A stretch of 64,000 bases of DNA from the NCBI GenBank assembly GCA_963795795.1, contig CAWCJS010000003.1, positions 744,001 through 808,000 on the forward strand, in the 5' to 3' direction. Source of the stretch: Palsa-504 sp963795795. Its GTDB lineage: Bacteria; Actinomycetota; Actinomycetes; Streptosporangiales; Streptosporangiaceae. Under the pieces are notes generated by a model. It ran no database searches, was not told the DNA's origin, and was given only the letters and a program-made list of their open reading frames with translations. This document shows positions 25,362 through 36,166 of the stretch, one piece after another (the first letter of the stretch is position 1; the number at the start of each line of letters is the position of its first letter). The position numbers were made by a program, and so were the translations under genes.

Positions 25362-26039
25362 ATGAAGACCCCTCCGATCGTCACCGCCGAGGAGTGGGAG
25401 GCCGCGCGCCAGCAGCTGCTGGTGAAGGAGAAGGAGCTGACCCGCGCCCGGGATGCGCTGGGCGCGGAGCGCCGGCGGATGCCGTGGCTGGCGGTGGAGA
25501 AGGACTATCAGTTCGACGGGCCGCAGGGGAGGGCGAGCCTGCTCGACCTGTTCGAGGGCCGCCGGCAGCTGATCATCTACCGCGCCTTCTTCGAGCCCGG
25601 CGTGTACGGCTGGCCCGAGCACGCGTGCGTCGGGTGTTCCCTGATGGCCGATCAGGTCGGCCATGTGGCCCACTTGCACGCCCGTGACACCAGCTTCGCC
25701 TACGCCTCGCACGCGCCGCAGCCGGACATCGCGCGGCTGAAGGCGCAGATGGGATGGACGTTTCCCTGGTACACGATGACCGACGAGTGGGACAAAGACT
25801 TCGGCGTGGACCAGTGGCACGGCACGAACGCGTTCATCCGCGAGGGCGACCAGGTGTTCCGCACCTACTTCCTCAACAACCGAGGCGACGAGGCGCTGGG
25901 GAGCACCTGGAGCTACCTCGACATGAGCGCACTCGGCCGCCAGGAGGAGTGGGAGGACTCACCCGAGGGCTATCCGCAGACCCCGCCCTATCAGTGGTGG
26001 CACTGGCACGACGCATACGGAACCGGCTGGGAAGGCTGA
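25362..26039 (+). CDS. DUF899 (thioredoxin-like) protein
   Basis: 225 residues from ATG 25362 (GAAAGGTGG upstream; GTG 25350 possible). DUF899 features are MPWLAVEKDYQFDGPQG, LLDLFEGRRQLIIYRAFFEP, HACVGCSLMADQVGH with a C-x-x-C, and the ending PYQWWHWHD. The family has a thioredoxin-like fold without an established reaction. It closes the SRPBCC-ArsR-DUF899 operon and should share its control. Confidence 0.9.
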   Translation: MKTPPIVTAEEWEAARQQLLVKEKELTRARDALGAERRRMPWLAVEKDYQFDGPQGRASLLDLFEGRRQLIIYRAFFEPGVYGWPEHACVGCSLMADQVGHVAHLHARDTSFAYASHAPQPDIARLKAQMGWTFPWYTMTDEWDKDFGVDQWHGTNAFIREGDQVFRTYFLNNRGDEALGSTWSYLDMSALGRQEEWEDSPEGYPQTPPYQWWHWHDAYGTGWEG

Positions 26040-26076
26040 GCCAGGGGGCCTGACGGCCCCGGCACCGCCGACGGCG

Positions 26077-26082
26077 TAGGCT
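26077..26082 (+). promoter_or_regulatory. -10 element TAGGCT of a probable leaderless transcript
   Basis: TAGGCT fits TANNNT and ends 7 nt before ATG 26090, with no ribosome site between. The transcript would begin at or next to the start codon. Confidence 0.4.
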
Positions 26083-26089
26083 CTGCGGC

Positions 26090-26710
26090 ATGGCGGATGA
26101 CTGGCGAGTGAGGATCACCCTCAACGATGAGGCGGGCGTGCGGCGGACCGCAGAGCTGCTGCGCGAGCACCGGGTGACGGACGACGCGCGGCGTCGGCTA
26201 GGTAACCGCATCGTGGTATCCGAGGACCGCGGCGAGCTGTTCTTGTACGCCGGCAGCGAGAACGCGGCCCGCGAGGCCGAGCACCTTGTCCGTGACGTTC
26301 TCGCCCAGCACCACATGGACGCGGACTTCACGCTATCCCGCTGGCATCCAGCCGAGGAACAGTGGGAGGACGCCGACGCCCCGCTGCCGGAAACCGCCGA
26401 TCAGCGGGACGCCGAGCACGAGCGGCTGATCGCCGAGGAAACCAAGGACTCGCTAGCTTGCGGCTACTGCCTGTGGGAAGTCCGTGTCGACCTGCCGACC
26501 CACCGCGAGGCGGTCGAGCTGGCGGCCCGCCTTAGGGCCGAGGGCCACCAGGTAACCCGCCGCTGGAAGTTCCTTGCCCTCGGCGCCCTCAACGAGGACG
26601 CGGTGAACGACCTGGCCAAGGCGGTCCAGCGCGATGCCCCGGCGAACGCCACCATCCACACCGAGGCTGGCGTCTTCGTTAACGGCGTCGCGCCGCTCTT
26701 CCCCGATTAA
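26090..26710 (+). CDS. conserved-looking protein of unknown function with two similar halves
   Basis: 206 residues, no Cys-rich motif or TM. Both halves resemble small alpha/beta folds: WRVRITLNDEAGVRRTAELL at the start and WEVRVDLPTHREAVELAARL in the second half, each followed by an Arg-rich strand and a helix. This suggests an internal duplication of a ferredoxin-like fold, which is my inference. I do not recognise the family. The start fits a leaderless transcript. A hairpin-poor gap of 127 bp separates it from the VOC gene. Confidence 0.65.
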   Translation: MADDWRVRITLNDEAGVRRTAELLREHRVTDDARRRLGNRIVVSEDRGELFLYAGSENAAREAEHLVRDVLAQHHMDADFTLSRWHPAEEQWEDADAPLPETADQRDAEHERLIAEETKDSLACGYCLWEVRVDLPTHREAVELAARLRAEGHQVTRRWKFLALGALNEDAVNDLAKAVQRDAPANATIHTEAGVFVNGVAPLFPD

Positions 26711-26837
26711 CGGGTCGTTCCGCCTCTTACCAGGCGGGTGACCAGACCGATCAGGAATGGAGAAGCGCCGGTCAGCGACCCGCGGGTAGCCTGACCGGCG
26801 TGGACATCACCGTTCACCGGACCTGCATGGAGGGAAA

Positions 26838-27196
26838 ATGACCGACTCTTCCACCGAGGGCATCAAGATCGTGTTGCACCCCGTGACCGACCTGGAGAAG
26901 GCCAAGGCGGTGTACACCGCCCTGCTCGGCCTGGCGCCCCAGGCCGATTCGTCCTACTACGTCGGCTACGACGTGGCGGGCCAGCAGATCGGGCTGGTGC
27001 CGGGCGGCGGGCCGCAGGGCATGACCTCGCCGGTGGCCTTCTGGCAGGTGCCGGACATCGAGGCGAAACTGGCCGAAGTGACCGCCGCGGGCGCCACCCT
27101 CAAGGAGTCGGCGCACGACGTAGGTGGCGGTCGGCTCGTGGCCACCTTCGCCGACCCCGATGGCAACGTGCTCGGGGTGTTCCAGGACCCGGTGAG

Positions 27197-27200
<4 letters not shown>
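26838..27200 (+). CDS. VOC/glyoxalase-fold protein
   Basis: 120 residues. It has the single-module VOC layout IKIVLHPVTDLEKAKAVYTA, then AFWQVPDIEAKLAEVTAAGA and LVATFADPDGNVLGVFQDP, with the usual DPDGN turn and a Glu-less metal site near the end. GGAGGG precedes ATG 26838. The stop overlaps the TTG start of the UvrA-like gene by a few bases, so the two are cotranscribed. Confidence 0.88.
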
Positions 27201-29590
<2,390 letters not shown>

Positions 29591-29660
29591 TCTGGGCACA
29601 TTAAGGACACCGGTGTAGTTTCCAGCGCCGGGGAGCATCCCGGCTGACAAAATCGGCTCC

Positions 29661-30824
29661 GTGGACTCTGCCCTGCTCGACGCCTTTGGCCTCGACCCTG
29701 ACGTTTTGCACCTCAACCACGGTTCGTTCGGCGTTGCGCCGGTGGTCGTGCGCCAGGCTGCCGCCGCGTGGCGCGAGCGGGCCGAACGCAATCCGCACCG
29801 CTTCAACCGCGTCGAGGTCCGCGGGCTGGTGGCGCAGGCACGGGAACACGCGGCCTGGTTCTTGGGCGTCGACGCGTCCCGCGCGGCGTGGGTGCGTAAC
29901 GTGTCCGAGGGAGTGTCGGCCGTTCTCGGCTCGCTGGAGCTGGCCGCTGGCGACGAGCTGGTCATCAGCACGCACGGGTACGGCGCGGTCCGCAATGCCC
30001 TCAACCATCACGCGGCACGGGCGGGGGCGCGGATCGTCGAGGCGGCTTTTCCGGTTGGCGCCCGGGATGACGAGATCGTGTCGGCGTACGCCGCGGCCTG
30101 CTCGAACCGCACACGGCTCGTCGTGATCGACCGGATCACCTCGCCGACCGCGACGGTCCTCCCGGTCGCGGCGGTGGCCGCCGCGGTCACCGGCGGGGTC
30201 ACCGGCACCGGAGCCTCGGTGCTGGTCGACGCCGCGCACGCGCCCGGCCAGCTTCCAGACGACATCCCGGCGCTCGGCGTCGACCACTGGATCGGCAACC
30301 TGCACAAGTGGGCGTATACCCCGCGTGGCAGCGCCATCTTGTGGAGCCGGCCGGGAGCCTGTGTGACGCCGACCGTGCTCAGCTGGAATCTGGAGGATGG
30401 GTATGCAGCGTCCTTCGACCACCCGGGCACCTGGGACTACGCCGGCTGGCTGGCCGCCGCGGACGGCCTGGCGTACTGGGAGGCCCTGGGTGGCTGGGAT
30501 GCCGTAGCCCGGCTCGCCGATCTGGTGGCCGACGGCCAGAAGAGGGTGGCCGACGCCCTGGGAGTCACGCTTGAGCACCTTCCGGCCAGGCCCGCGCCTG
30601 CCATGCGGCTGGTGCCGCTGCCGGCCGGCGTCCTCACCTCTCCCGATAAGGTCAGCCCGTTCTACGAGGCCCTGTCGCGCCAATGGGTCGAGGTCGCGCC
30701 GATTCACTTCGACGGAGCCGGTTACCTGCGCATCGCCGCGGCACCGTACAACACTCCAGACGACTATGACTACCTGGCCGTCACCGTCCGGGAGCTACTT
30801 GGGCAGCCACGGGCAGCAATGTAG
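29661..30824 (+). CDS. class V aminotransferase, isopenicillin-N-epimerase-like
   Basis: 387 residues. It starts with LHLNHGSFGVAPVVVRQ, typical of the epimerase-like branch, has VLVDAAHAPGQ for the PLP Asp and GNLHKWAYTPRG with the PLP-binding Lys. The reaction could be racemisation, desulfuration or transamination of an amino acid; the sequence does not decide. GTG 29661 is the start. No partner gene is coupled to it. Confidence 0.88.
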   Translation: MDSALLDAFGLDPDVLHLNHGSFGVAPVVVRQAAAAWRERAERNPHRFNRVEVRGLVAQAREHAAWFLGVDASRAAWVRNVSEGVSAVLGSLELAAGDELVISTHGYGAVRNALNHHAARAGARIVEAAFPVGARDDEIVSAYAAACSNRTRLVVIDRITSPTATVLPVAAVAAAVTGGVTGTGASVLVDAAHAPGQLPDDIPALGVDHWIGNLHKWAYTPRGSAILWSRPGACVTPTVLSWNLEDGYAASFDHPGTWDYAGWLAAADGLAYWEALGGWDAVARLADLVADGQKRVADALGVTLEHLPARPAPAMRLVPLPAGVLTSPDKVSPFYEALSRQWVEVAPIHFDGAGYLRIAAAPYNTPDDYDYLAVTVRELLGQPRAAM

Positions 30825-30839
30825 GGATGCTGCGTACCG

Positions 30840-30998
30840 TCAGACGTCCCAGCGCCGAGGCAGGTACTCCTCGAACGGGACGAACAGTTCGTCACGACGG
30901 CGCTCCGTGGGACCCGCCAGGTGCCAATCCCGACCCTCGCCCCGGTCCTGGCCACCCTGCCCACCCAGCCGGTACCAGCCGCAGACCTCGATGCGAGT
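30840..30998 (-). pseudogene. 3' remnant of an unidentified gene
   Basis: On the minus strand 52 codons stay open with coding character (IEVCGWYRLGGQGGQDRGEG near the start and LFVPFEEYLPRRWDV at the end) and finish in TGA at 30840-30842. There is no start codon, and a TAG (30999-31001) blocks it upstream. It looks like the last 52 codons of a gene whose 5' part was lost next to the DUF222/HNH gene. Confidence 0.6.
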
Positions 30999-31022
30999 CT
31001 AGCAACAGCCATGTAAAAGATC

Positions 31023-31038
31023 TTGAAAATATGTTCGC
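31023..31038. promoter_or_regulatory. SOS-box-like site before the DUF222/HNH gene
   Basis: TTGAAAATATGTTCGC matches 9 of the 12 fixed positions of the actinobacterial LexA box TCGAAC-N4-GTTCGA. It lies in an AT-rich leader 84 bp before ATG 31122, ahead of a -10-like GATAAT (31067-31072). Confidence 0.45.
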
Positions 31039-31121
31039 ATTTCGCTTGTAGCACCGATCGTTACATGATAATCTCTATGTAGAACAAATCCAGATCTCTT
31101 CTCCCGAACGGGCGGTGGTAC

Positions 31122-32930
31122 ATGCCCCGGGAACCATTCCCCGACCGCAGGCCAGACCATCCGGATCCCGATCGCCCCGGATGGCGCCGGGCCGGCGGCA
31201 CAGGACCCCCCAGCGACAGCCAGGCAACCGAGCAGGGCCTGTTCGTGTGCCTTCCCGCGGAGGAACTGACCCTCGAGGGGTTCGCCCAGAACGGCCGGTC
31301 CGACACAATGGCCCCCGGCGCGCTGCTGGCCGCCCTGCTGGACGCGATCGTGGGCGAGGACGGCTCCGGGCTGGCCGCCCTCGCCGATGACCAGCTGATC
31401 GGGATCATCTCCGCCGCCCGGCGGATGGAATCCCGCACCGCCTGGACCCTCATGGCCGCCCTGGCCGAACTGGCCCGCCGCCGCCCCGCCACCGGGGATC
31501 GCGACGACCGGGGCCAGTACGGGTTCAGCGACTACGCGCCCGACGAGGTGGCCTGCGAACTGCGGCTGAGCGTCCCGTCGGCCGCCGGGCAGATGATGTA
31601 CGCCGTCGCGGTCGCGGACCGGCTGCCGGCCAGCTTCGCGGCGCTGGCCGCCGGGCAGATCCACCCGGTGCACCTGCGGATCATCGAGGACGAGACCCGT
31701 ATCCTGAGCCCCGAACAGGCCGCGGCGGCCGATGAGATCCTCGCGGAGAAGGCCCGGACCGCGACCTACGGGGAACTGCGGTACGCCGCGCGGCGGCTGG
31801 TCCTTAAGCTCGACGCGGACGCGGCCCGCCGGCGCAAGGAGACCGCCGCGAAGCGCGAGGCGGAGGTCCGCCGGTTCCGGGAGGATTCCGGGAACGCGGG
31901 GATGATCGCCCGGGAACTGCCGCCCGATGAGGTCCTGGCGTCGTGGCAGCACGTCGACCAGCGGGCCCACGACCTGCGCACGGCGGGGCTAAGCGGGTCG
32001 CTGCGCGAACTGCGGATCCGCGCCTACCTCGATCTCCTCCAGGAACGCGACAGCCGCCTGGCACCCGGCGGACCGGCCGGACCCGCAGGTCCGGACGAGA
32101 GCGACGGCGGTCCGGGCTCCGGCCCCGATGGTGGCCCAGGCGGGAACAGCGGCCCCGGCCCCGATGGTGGCCCAGGCGGGAACAATGGCCCCGGCTCCGG
32201 CCCGCAGGCCGGTCCCGTCCGCCAGGCCCGGCCGGACCACGGCCCCAGCGTGGCCGCTCTGATTAACCTCACCGTCCCGCTAGACACCGCGCTCGGCGTG
32301 TCCGCCACCCCCGGCCAGGCCGCCGGGTACGGGCCGCTCGACCCCTCCGACGTCCGCGCCCTGCTGGCCGCCGCGGCCCGGCACCCCGACACCCGGTGGT
32401 GCGTGACCGCCCTGCACCCCGACGGCACCGCAGCCGCGCACGGATGCGCCCGCGGCCGCCACCCACCGCCCTCGGCATCCGGTCCGCCCGGCCCGGACCC
32501 GCCACGCGGCACCACGGCCGGCCCTGGCCCTCCCGGCCCGGACGCGCCGACCGGAACCAAGGTGCAGGACTACCTGGCCGGCCTGCGGATCCGGATGGTC
32601 CCAGTCGCCCGCGACCACTGCGACCACACCCTCGCCGAAAGCGGATACCGGCCGAGTCGGGCGCTGGCCCACCTGATCAAGGTCCGGAACACCCGGTGCA
32701 CTGCACCCGGCTGCGGGCAGCCCGCCGCCCGGTGCGACTTGGACCACACCCTCGCCTGGGACCACGGCGGGATCACCTGCGAGTGCGACCTGGCCCCGCT
32801 CTGCCGCCATCACCATCGATGTAAGCAAGCCCAAGGATGGCAGCTCGAGCAGCCGGAACCAGGCGTCCTGCGCTGGCGGACTCCGGGGCGACGCACCTAC
32901 ACCACGACACCGACCGCCTACCCGATCTGA
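31122..32930 (+). CDS. DUF222/HNH endonuclease-domain protein (13E12-type)
   Basis: 602 residues. A DUF222 region (ADDQLIGIISAARRMESRTA, then a helix-rich stretch to RAYLDLLQERDS) is followed by a long Gly/Pro linker and a C-terminal HNH nuclease: CTAPGCGQPAARCDLDHTLA followed by WDHGG and LCRHHHRCKQ, with both zinc Cys and the catalytic His. This is the architecture of the mycobacterial REP13E12 family, repeated genes of unknown role that can carry SOS boxes. The linker contains a 36-bp-period DNA repeat (32121-32186). Confidence 0.88.
   Translation: MPREPFPDRRPDHPDPDRPGWRRAGGTGPPSDSQATEQGLFVCLPAEELTLEGFAQNGRSDTMAPGALLAALLDAIVGEDGSGLAALADDQLIGIISAARRMESRTAWTLMAALAELARRRPATGDRDDRGQYGFSDYAPDEVACELRLSVPSAAGQMMYAVAVADRLPASFAALAAGQIHPVHLRIIEDETRILSPEQAAAADEILAEKARTATYGELRYAARRLVLKLDADAARRRKETAAKREAEVRRFREDSGNAGMIARELPPDEVLASWQHVDQRAHDLRTAGLSGSLRELRIRAYLDLLQERDSRLAPGGPAGPAGPDESDGGPGSGPDGGPGGNSGPGPDGGPGGNNGPGSGPQAGPVRQARPDHGPSVAALINLTVPLDTALGVSATPGQAAGYGPLDPSDVRALLAAAARHPDTRWCVTALHPDGTAAAHGCARGRHPPPSASGPPGPDPPRGTTAGPGPPGPDAPTGTKVQDYLAGLRIRMVPVARDHCDHTLAESGYRPSRALAHLIKVRNTRCTAPGCGQPAARCDLDHTLAWDHGGITCECDLAPLCRHHHRCKQAQGWQLEQPEPGVLRWRTPGRRTYTTTPTAYPI
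32121..32186 (+). repeat. in-frame tandem repeat in the DUF222/HNH linker
   Basis: A 30-bp unit at 32121-32150 recurs at 32157-32186 (36-bp period, differences only at the end), encoding GPDGGPGGN twice. It makes the linker length prone to change. Confidence 0.7.
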
Positions 32931-33713
32931 GAGAGGCGACGGCGCTCGAGTCGAGCGTAACTGGCTGGACAGGCAGGACTCGGCGGCTTCGAAGAGCGTC
33001 CACAGGCCACGCAGGAGGTCGGCGGAGCCGAAGTGCGGCTCCCATTGGTCGCCGTGCAGGACGTCAGATATGACGAAGGCGGCGGCGGCCGCCGTGCCGG
33101 TGATCCTGGCCACGGTGAACAGGCAGGAGGCTTCCATCTCGACGGTGAGGATCCCCTCGGCGCGGTACTTGGCGATCTCCTCAGCGGTCTCCCGGTAAGG
33201 CGCGTCGGTGGTCCAGGACGGGCCGTACGCGGCCGCGGGCAGTGTTTCCCGCAGCCGGGCGGTGAGGCCCGGGTCCGGGAGAGCAAAGGGCTCGGGCAGC
33301 GCGTAGTGATGGGATGTTCCCTCGTCCCGGAGCGCGGCGGAGCAGACCGCGAGATCGCAGACCGCCAGCCGCTCGCTGATCGCGCCGGCGGTGCCGACGC
33401 CGATGAACAGTTCCGTGCCCCGCGCGGACAGCTCTTCAACCGCTATGGCCGCCGCCGGTGCCCCGATCGGAAGCCGGGTGAAGCCCAGGTCCGGGGTGAG
33501 CCGCAGCAGCGGAGACTCAACCCCGGCACCGTGCACCACCTCGTGGTCGCGGCGTTCCCGTACCCGGTCTTCCAGGCGGGCCTGCCAGGTAAGCACTACG
33601 GCGCGGGGCGCCGCGGCCCGCGCGTGGCCCATCGATTCGTGGTAGCCCAGCAGGCGTCGTGCCGTCACGTACGGTCGGCCGGCGTGCTTTCCCTCGAGAT
33701 TCGGGAACGGCAT
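32280..33713 (-). CDS. nucleoside (uridine) phosphorylase with lost stop codon
   Basis: The first 250 residues are a nucleoside phosphorylase: MPFPNLEGKHAGRPYVTARR, LFIGVGTAGAI, and ILTVEMEASCLFTVA with the E-M-E base-binding motif, ending near FEAAESCL at about 32970. Such enzymes cleave nucleosides with phosphate. The frame then has no stop and runs on for about 230 residues antisense to the HNH gene. The natural 3' end seems to have been replaced by the HNH gene's end, or a stop was lost by frameshift. ATG 33713 or GTG 33719 is the start. Confidence 0.75.
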   Translation of the reverse strand: MPFPNLEGKHAGRPYVTARRLLGYHESMGHARAAAPRAVVLTWQARLEDRVRERRDHEVVHGAGVESPLLRLTPDLGFTRLPIGAPAAAIAVEELSARGTELFIGVGTAGAISERLAVCDLAVCSAALRDEGTSHHYALPEPFALPDPGLTARLRETLPAAAYGPSWTTDAPYRETAEEIAKYRAEGILTVEMEASCLFTVARITGTAAAAAFVISDVLHGDQWEPHFGSADLLRGLWTLFEAAESCLSSQLRSTRAPSPLSDRVGGRCRGVGASPRSPPAQDAWFRLLELPSLGLLTSMVMAAERGQVALAGDPAVVPGEGVVQVAPGGGLPAAGCSAPGVPDLDQVGQRPTRPVSAFGEGVVAVVAGDWDHPDPQAGQVVLHLGSGRRVRAGRARAGRGAAWRVRAGRTGCRGRWVAAAGASVRGCGAVGVQGGHAPPGVGVPGRGGQQGADVGGVERPVPGGLAGGGGHAERGV

Positions 33714-33725
33714 GCCCACATGATC

Positions 33726-34484
33726 TCAGGGACCCGGAGCGCTGGTCCTGATGAACTCCTGCCACGACGCCTCGTCGTCGGGGTGGGTTCTGGCGTGCGG
33801 GCCTGGCCTGGCGATCAGGCGCTTGTCCGCGGAGGCCAGCGCGTCGAACAGCTCGAATTGCCCGTTGCGGGGGAACATCTCGTCATCCCACTGCACGTGA
33901 TACAGCACGGGGGAGGAGACGGCACGCGCGGCGGTCATCATCAGGCCGGGCGCGCCGAGCCCGGGATGGAGCAGCGCGGTCTGACGGATCCCGAACTTGG
34001 CGAACACAGCGCACCGGACCCTTGATCCGAGCGCGGCCGCGACCGGCAGCCCGAACCGGACGCCCATCGAGATCGCGAAGACGCCGACGTTCGCATCATC
34101 GGCGAGCCCCTCGGCCGTGAGGGCGGAGACGGCCTCCAGCCAGTCGCTGGTCATCCGGTCCGTGACGGGCGCGATGCCCTCGTCGACGATCAGCTGCTGG
34201 TAGACGGCGGGTGTCATCGGTGACGCGACCCGGTCGCCGTGGTACGGGCCGTCGACCGCGAGGACGGCGAGGCCTGCCGATGCGAGCCAGCGCCCCATCC
34301 GGACGTGACGCTCGCTGCGCTTGTGCCCGCTCCCGCCGTGGAACAGGAGCACCGCCGGGGGAGCCGCTACGGTCCCGGGCGACCACAGCACTCCCGGCAC
34401 GATCCCGGAACGGCGCCGCAGCAGGAATGATCGCTCGAGGAAGCCCGCGCCGGCCTCTTCCCCGAGCCAGTCAACTCGGCTCAT
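33726..34484 (-). CDS. alpha/beta hydrolase, dienelactone-hydrolase-like
   Basis: 252 residues. Visible features are AVLLFHGGSGHKRSERHVRM for the oxyanion loop, VDGPYHGDR, and VGVFAISMGVRFGLP, where the nucleophile elbow is A-x-S-x-G rather than G-x-S-x-G. The His is expected near GPHARTH at the end, and WDDEMFP may hold the acid. The start ATG 34482-34484 overlaps the stop of the upstream membrane protein (ATGA). The substrate is unknown. Confidence 0.78.
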   Translation of the reverse strand: MSRVDWLGEEAGAGFLERSFLLRRRSGIVPGVLWSPGTVAAPPAVLLFHGGSGHKRSERHVRMGRWLASAGLAVLAVDGPYHGDRVASPMTPAVYQQLIVDEGIAPVTDRMTSDWLEAVSALTAEGLADDANVGVFAISMGVRFGLPVAAALGSRVRCAVFAKFGIRQTALLHPGLGAPGLMMTAARAVSSPVLYHVQWDDEMFPRNGQFELFDALASADKRLIARPGPHARTHPDDEASWQEFIRTSAPGP

Positions 34485-35746
34485 TTGCTGTCTGGGTTCC
34501 TGAACGTGGCCATCACGGCGTACTGACAGCACGTCGTAGTCGATGATCGCGCCTGCCCGGTGGTCACCTGGTAGGCCCACATGTCCTCGCCGGGGCCCTG
34601 GTAGAACAGCCACGAGCTGTCTGGCGACCACGCCGTCACCGACAGCAGGAAGGCAGCCGATGACGGGACCGGCACCGCCCGCGCATCGGGGCCGGTCAAG
34701 TGCAGGATGAAGACGCGCGCGATGCCCTGGCTATCGGGCGGAAGCACCGCCTGCGCCGCCATGAGCTGGCCGGATGGCGATATCTCGCTGGCCGACCAGG
34801 CCCAGTTACCTCCGTGGGTGGGCGTCCATCCGGTCGTGCCCGGCGGCGTCGCGAACGTCTTCAGCCGGCCCGTCACGACGTCCAGCACCCGCAGTGTCCG
34901 GCAGGCGTAGTAGCCGAAGTTACCTCCGTAGTTGAGGCTCTGAGCCGTCGACAGGTTCGCGCAATCCGTGCCGAAGGCGACTAGCCGAGGACTGACGGCG
35001 AAGCCTTCAGCGCCCGACGAAGAGGGCACTGCTCTGCGTGCGGTACCAGGAGCCCACAGCCAGAAGGGGCCGCTCACTCCGCCGTCGCGCGGCCCTAGCA
35101 GCAGGCCTGCGTCCGTTCCGGCGATCAGCTGACTTCCGCCCGGCAGGGTGATCGAGGGCCCGGGCCGGCCGCCGGACACCGAGACGGACTGGATCGTGAC
35201 CGCGCTGGACTCGGGATCGTAGGAGCCGTATTCGAGCCAGACCTGGCCGGGCGTGGCGGACGGGGCAAACGCCAGCGCCCGCCCGAGCGCCCGGGTCTTG
35301 CCCGTCACCGCATCGGCGGCCCAGACGCGGTTGTTGCTGACGTAGACGATCCAGCCGCTGACGACCATGATCGGCTGGTACTCGCCGGGATCGACCACCG
35401 GCGCGGCCAGCCTCAGCGTTCCGGTCCGCAGGTTGTCCAGGTCAATCGTGCCGTCCTGCCCCGGCTGGGCCGGCCACGTCAGCACGGTCGCGTCGATGCT
35501 CGCCGGGATGCGGCCGGGTACCCGCGGGGCAGCGGGAGGCCGGGCCGCCAGCCGTGGCCCGGGCGGGTTCGGCCGCTGCGAGCCGCCGAACCCGTGCAGG
35601 CCGGCGAACGCGCCGAGGGCCGCGGCCAGCACGGCCGCAACCGCGGCACCGGTGGCCGCGTAGCGCCGGCGCTGGTGCCGCCGTGCCTCCCTGATGAGCG
35701 CCTCGACGCCTGGATCCGGCGCGGTCACCACGGCGGTGCTCTTCAT
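34481..35746 (-). CDS. membrane-anchored protein with extracytoplasmic propeller-like domain
   Basis: 421 residues. A basic N-terminus (REARRHQRRRYAATG) is followed by one TM segment (AAVAAVLAAALGAFAGLHGFG), so the large C-terminal part is outside the membrane. That part has repeated blade-like strands (VVSGWIVYVSNNRVWAADAV, LLSVTAWSPDSSWLFYQGP) and a possible disulfide pair. It may sense or bind an external ligand; no catalytic motif is seen. GGAG lies before ATG 35746. It follows a GntR gene by 9 bp and is coupled to the hydrolase downstream. Confidence 0.7.
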   Translation of the reverse strand: MKSTAVVTAPDPGVEALIREARRHQRRRYAATGAAVAAVLAAALGAFAGLHGFGGSQRPNPPGPRLAARPPAAPRVPGRIPASIDATVLTWPAQPGQDGTIDLDNLRTGTLRLAAPVVDPGEYQPIMVVSGWIVYVSNNRVWAADAVTGKTRALGRALAFAPSATPGQVWLEYGSYDPESSAVTIQSVSVSGGRPGPSITLPGGSQLIAGTDAGLLLGPRDGGVSGPFWLWAPGTARRAVPSSSGAEGFAVSPRLVAFGTDCANLSTAQSLNYGGNFGYYACRTLRVLDVVTGRLKTFATPPGTTGWTPTHGGNWAWSASEISPSGQLMAAQAVLPPDSQGIARVFILHLTGPDARAVPVPSSAAFLLSVTAWSPDSSWLFYQGPGEDMWAYQVTTGQARSSTTTCCQYAVMATFRNPDSK

Positions 35747-35755
35747 GGCTGGCTC

Positions 35756-36097
35756 CTACGACACCCGAGCGATGATCTCGGCCAGCTCTTCCGGCCGGTA
35801 CCCGCAGCGCCGGGCCAGCGCGACGAGTTCGCGCGCCTTCGCCACCAGGGCGCTGCGTTCGGGCCCGATGCCGGTCACTGTCACGCCCCGGCCGCGGCGG
35901 AACTCGAGAAGGCCTTCGTCGCGCAGCGTGCGCAGCCCCCGGAACACCGTGTTGGTGTTGACGCCGAGCACCGCGGCCAGGTCCCGGGCAGGAGGGAGCC
36001 GCTCGCCCGACAGCACCTCGCCGTCGGCGATCGCCCGCCGGACCGCCGCCGCGACCTGCTCGTGCAGCGGCACCGAGCTTGCGTGATCAATCTCCAT
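35756..36097 (-). CDS. GntR-family regulator, YtrA type
   Basis: 113 residues from ATG 36097. The winged helix is clear (PLHEQVAAAVRRAIADGEV, LPPARDLAAVLGVNTNTVFR, EGLLEFRRGRG) and is followed only by a short helical tail (RSALVAKARELVALARRCGY), the YtrA-subfamily layout. YtrA-type repressors usually lead the operon they control; here that would be the membrane protein, hydrolase and phosphorylase genes. GTG 36118 is a less likely start since it lies inside the operator at 36107-36127. Confidence 0.88.
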   Translation of the reverse strand: MEIDHASSVPLHEQVAAAVRRAIADGEVLSGERLPPARDLAAVLGVNTNTVFRGLRTLRDEGLLEFRRGRGVTVTGIGPERSALVAKARELVALARRCGYRPEELAEIIARVS

Positions 36098-36106
36098 CGT
36101 GGGCTT

Positions 36107-36127
36107 GATGCTATTCACATTAGCATC
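36107..36127. promoter_or_regulatory. GntR operator GATGCTA-N7-TAGCATC with -10 TATGAT
   Basis: A perfect 21-bp dyad (7-bp arms, 7-bp spacer) begins 10 bp upstream of the GntR start and overlaps a minus-strand -10 TATGAT (36125-36130). This is the expected place for autorepression by the GntR protein. Confidence 0.7.
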
Positions 36128-36166
36128 ATACCCGCAGGCTCAACGCAAGCTAGGGGAGTGGCGCTC

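Noticed and set aside
31766..31981. Short open frames inside the DUF222 gene as separate genes
   Set aside because: They are Arg/Pro-rich shadows in alternative frames with no ribosome sites.
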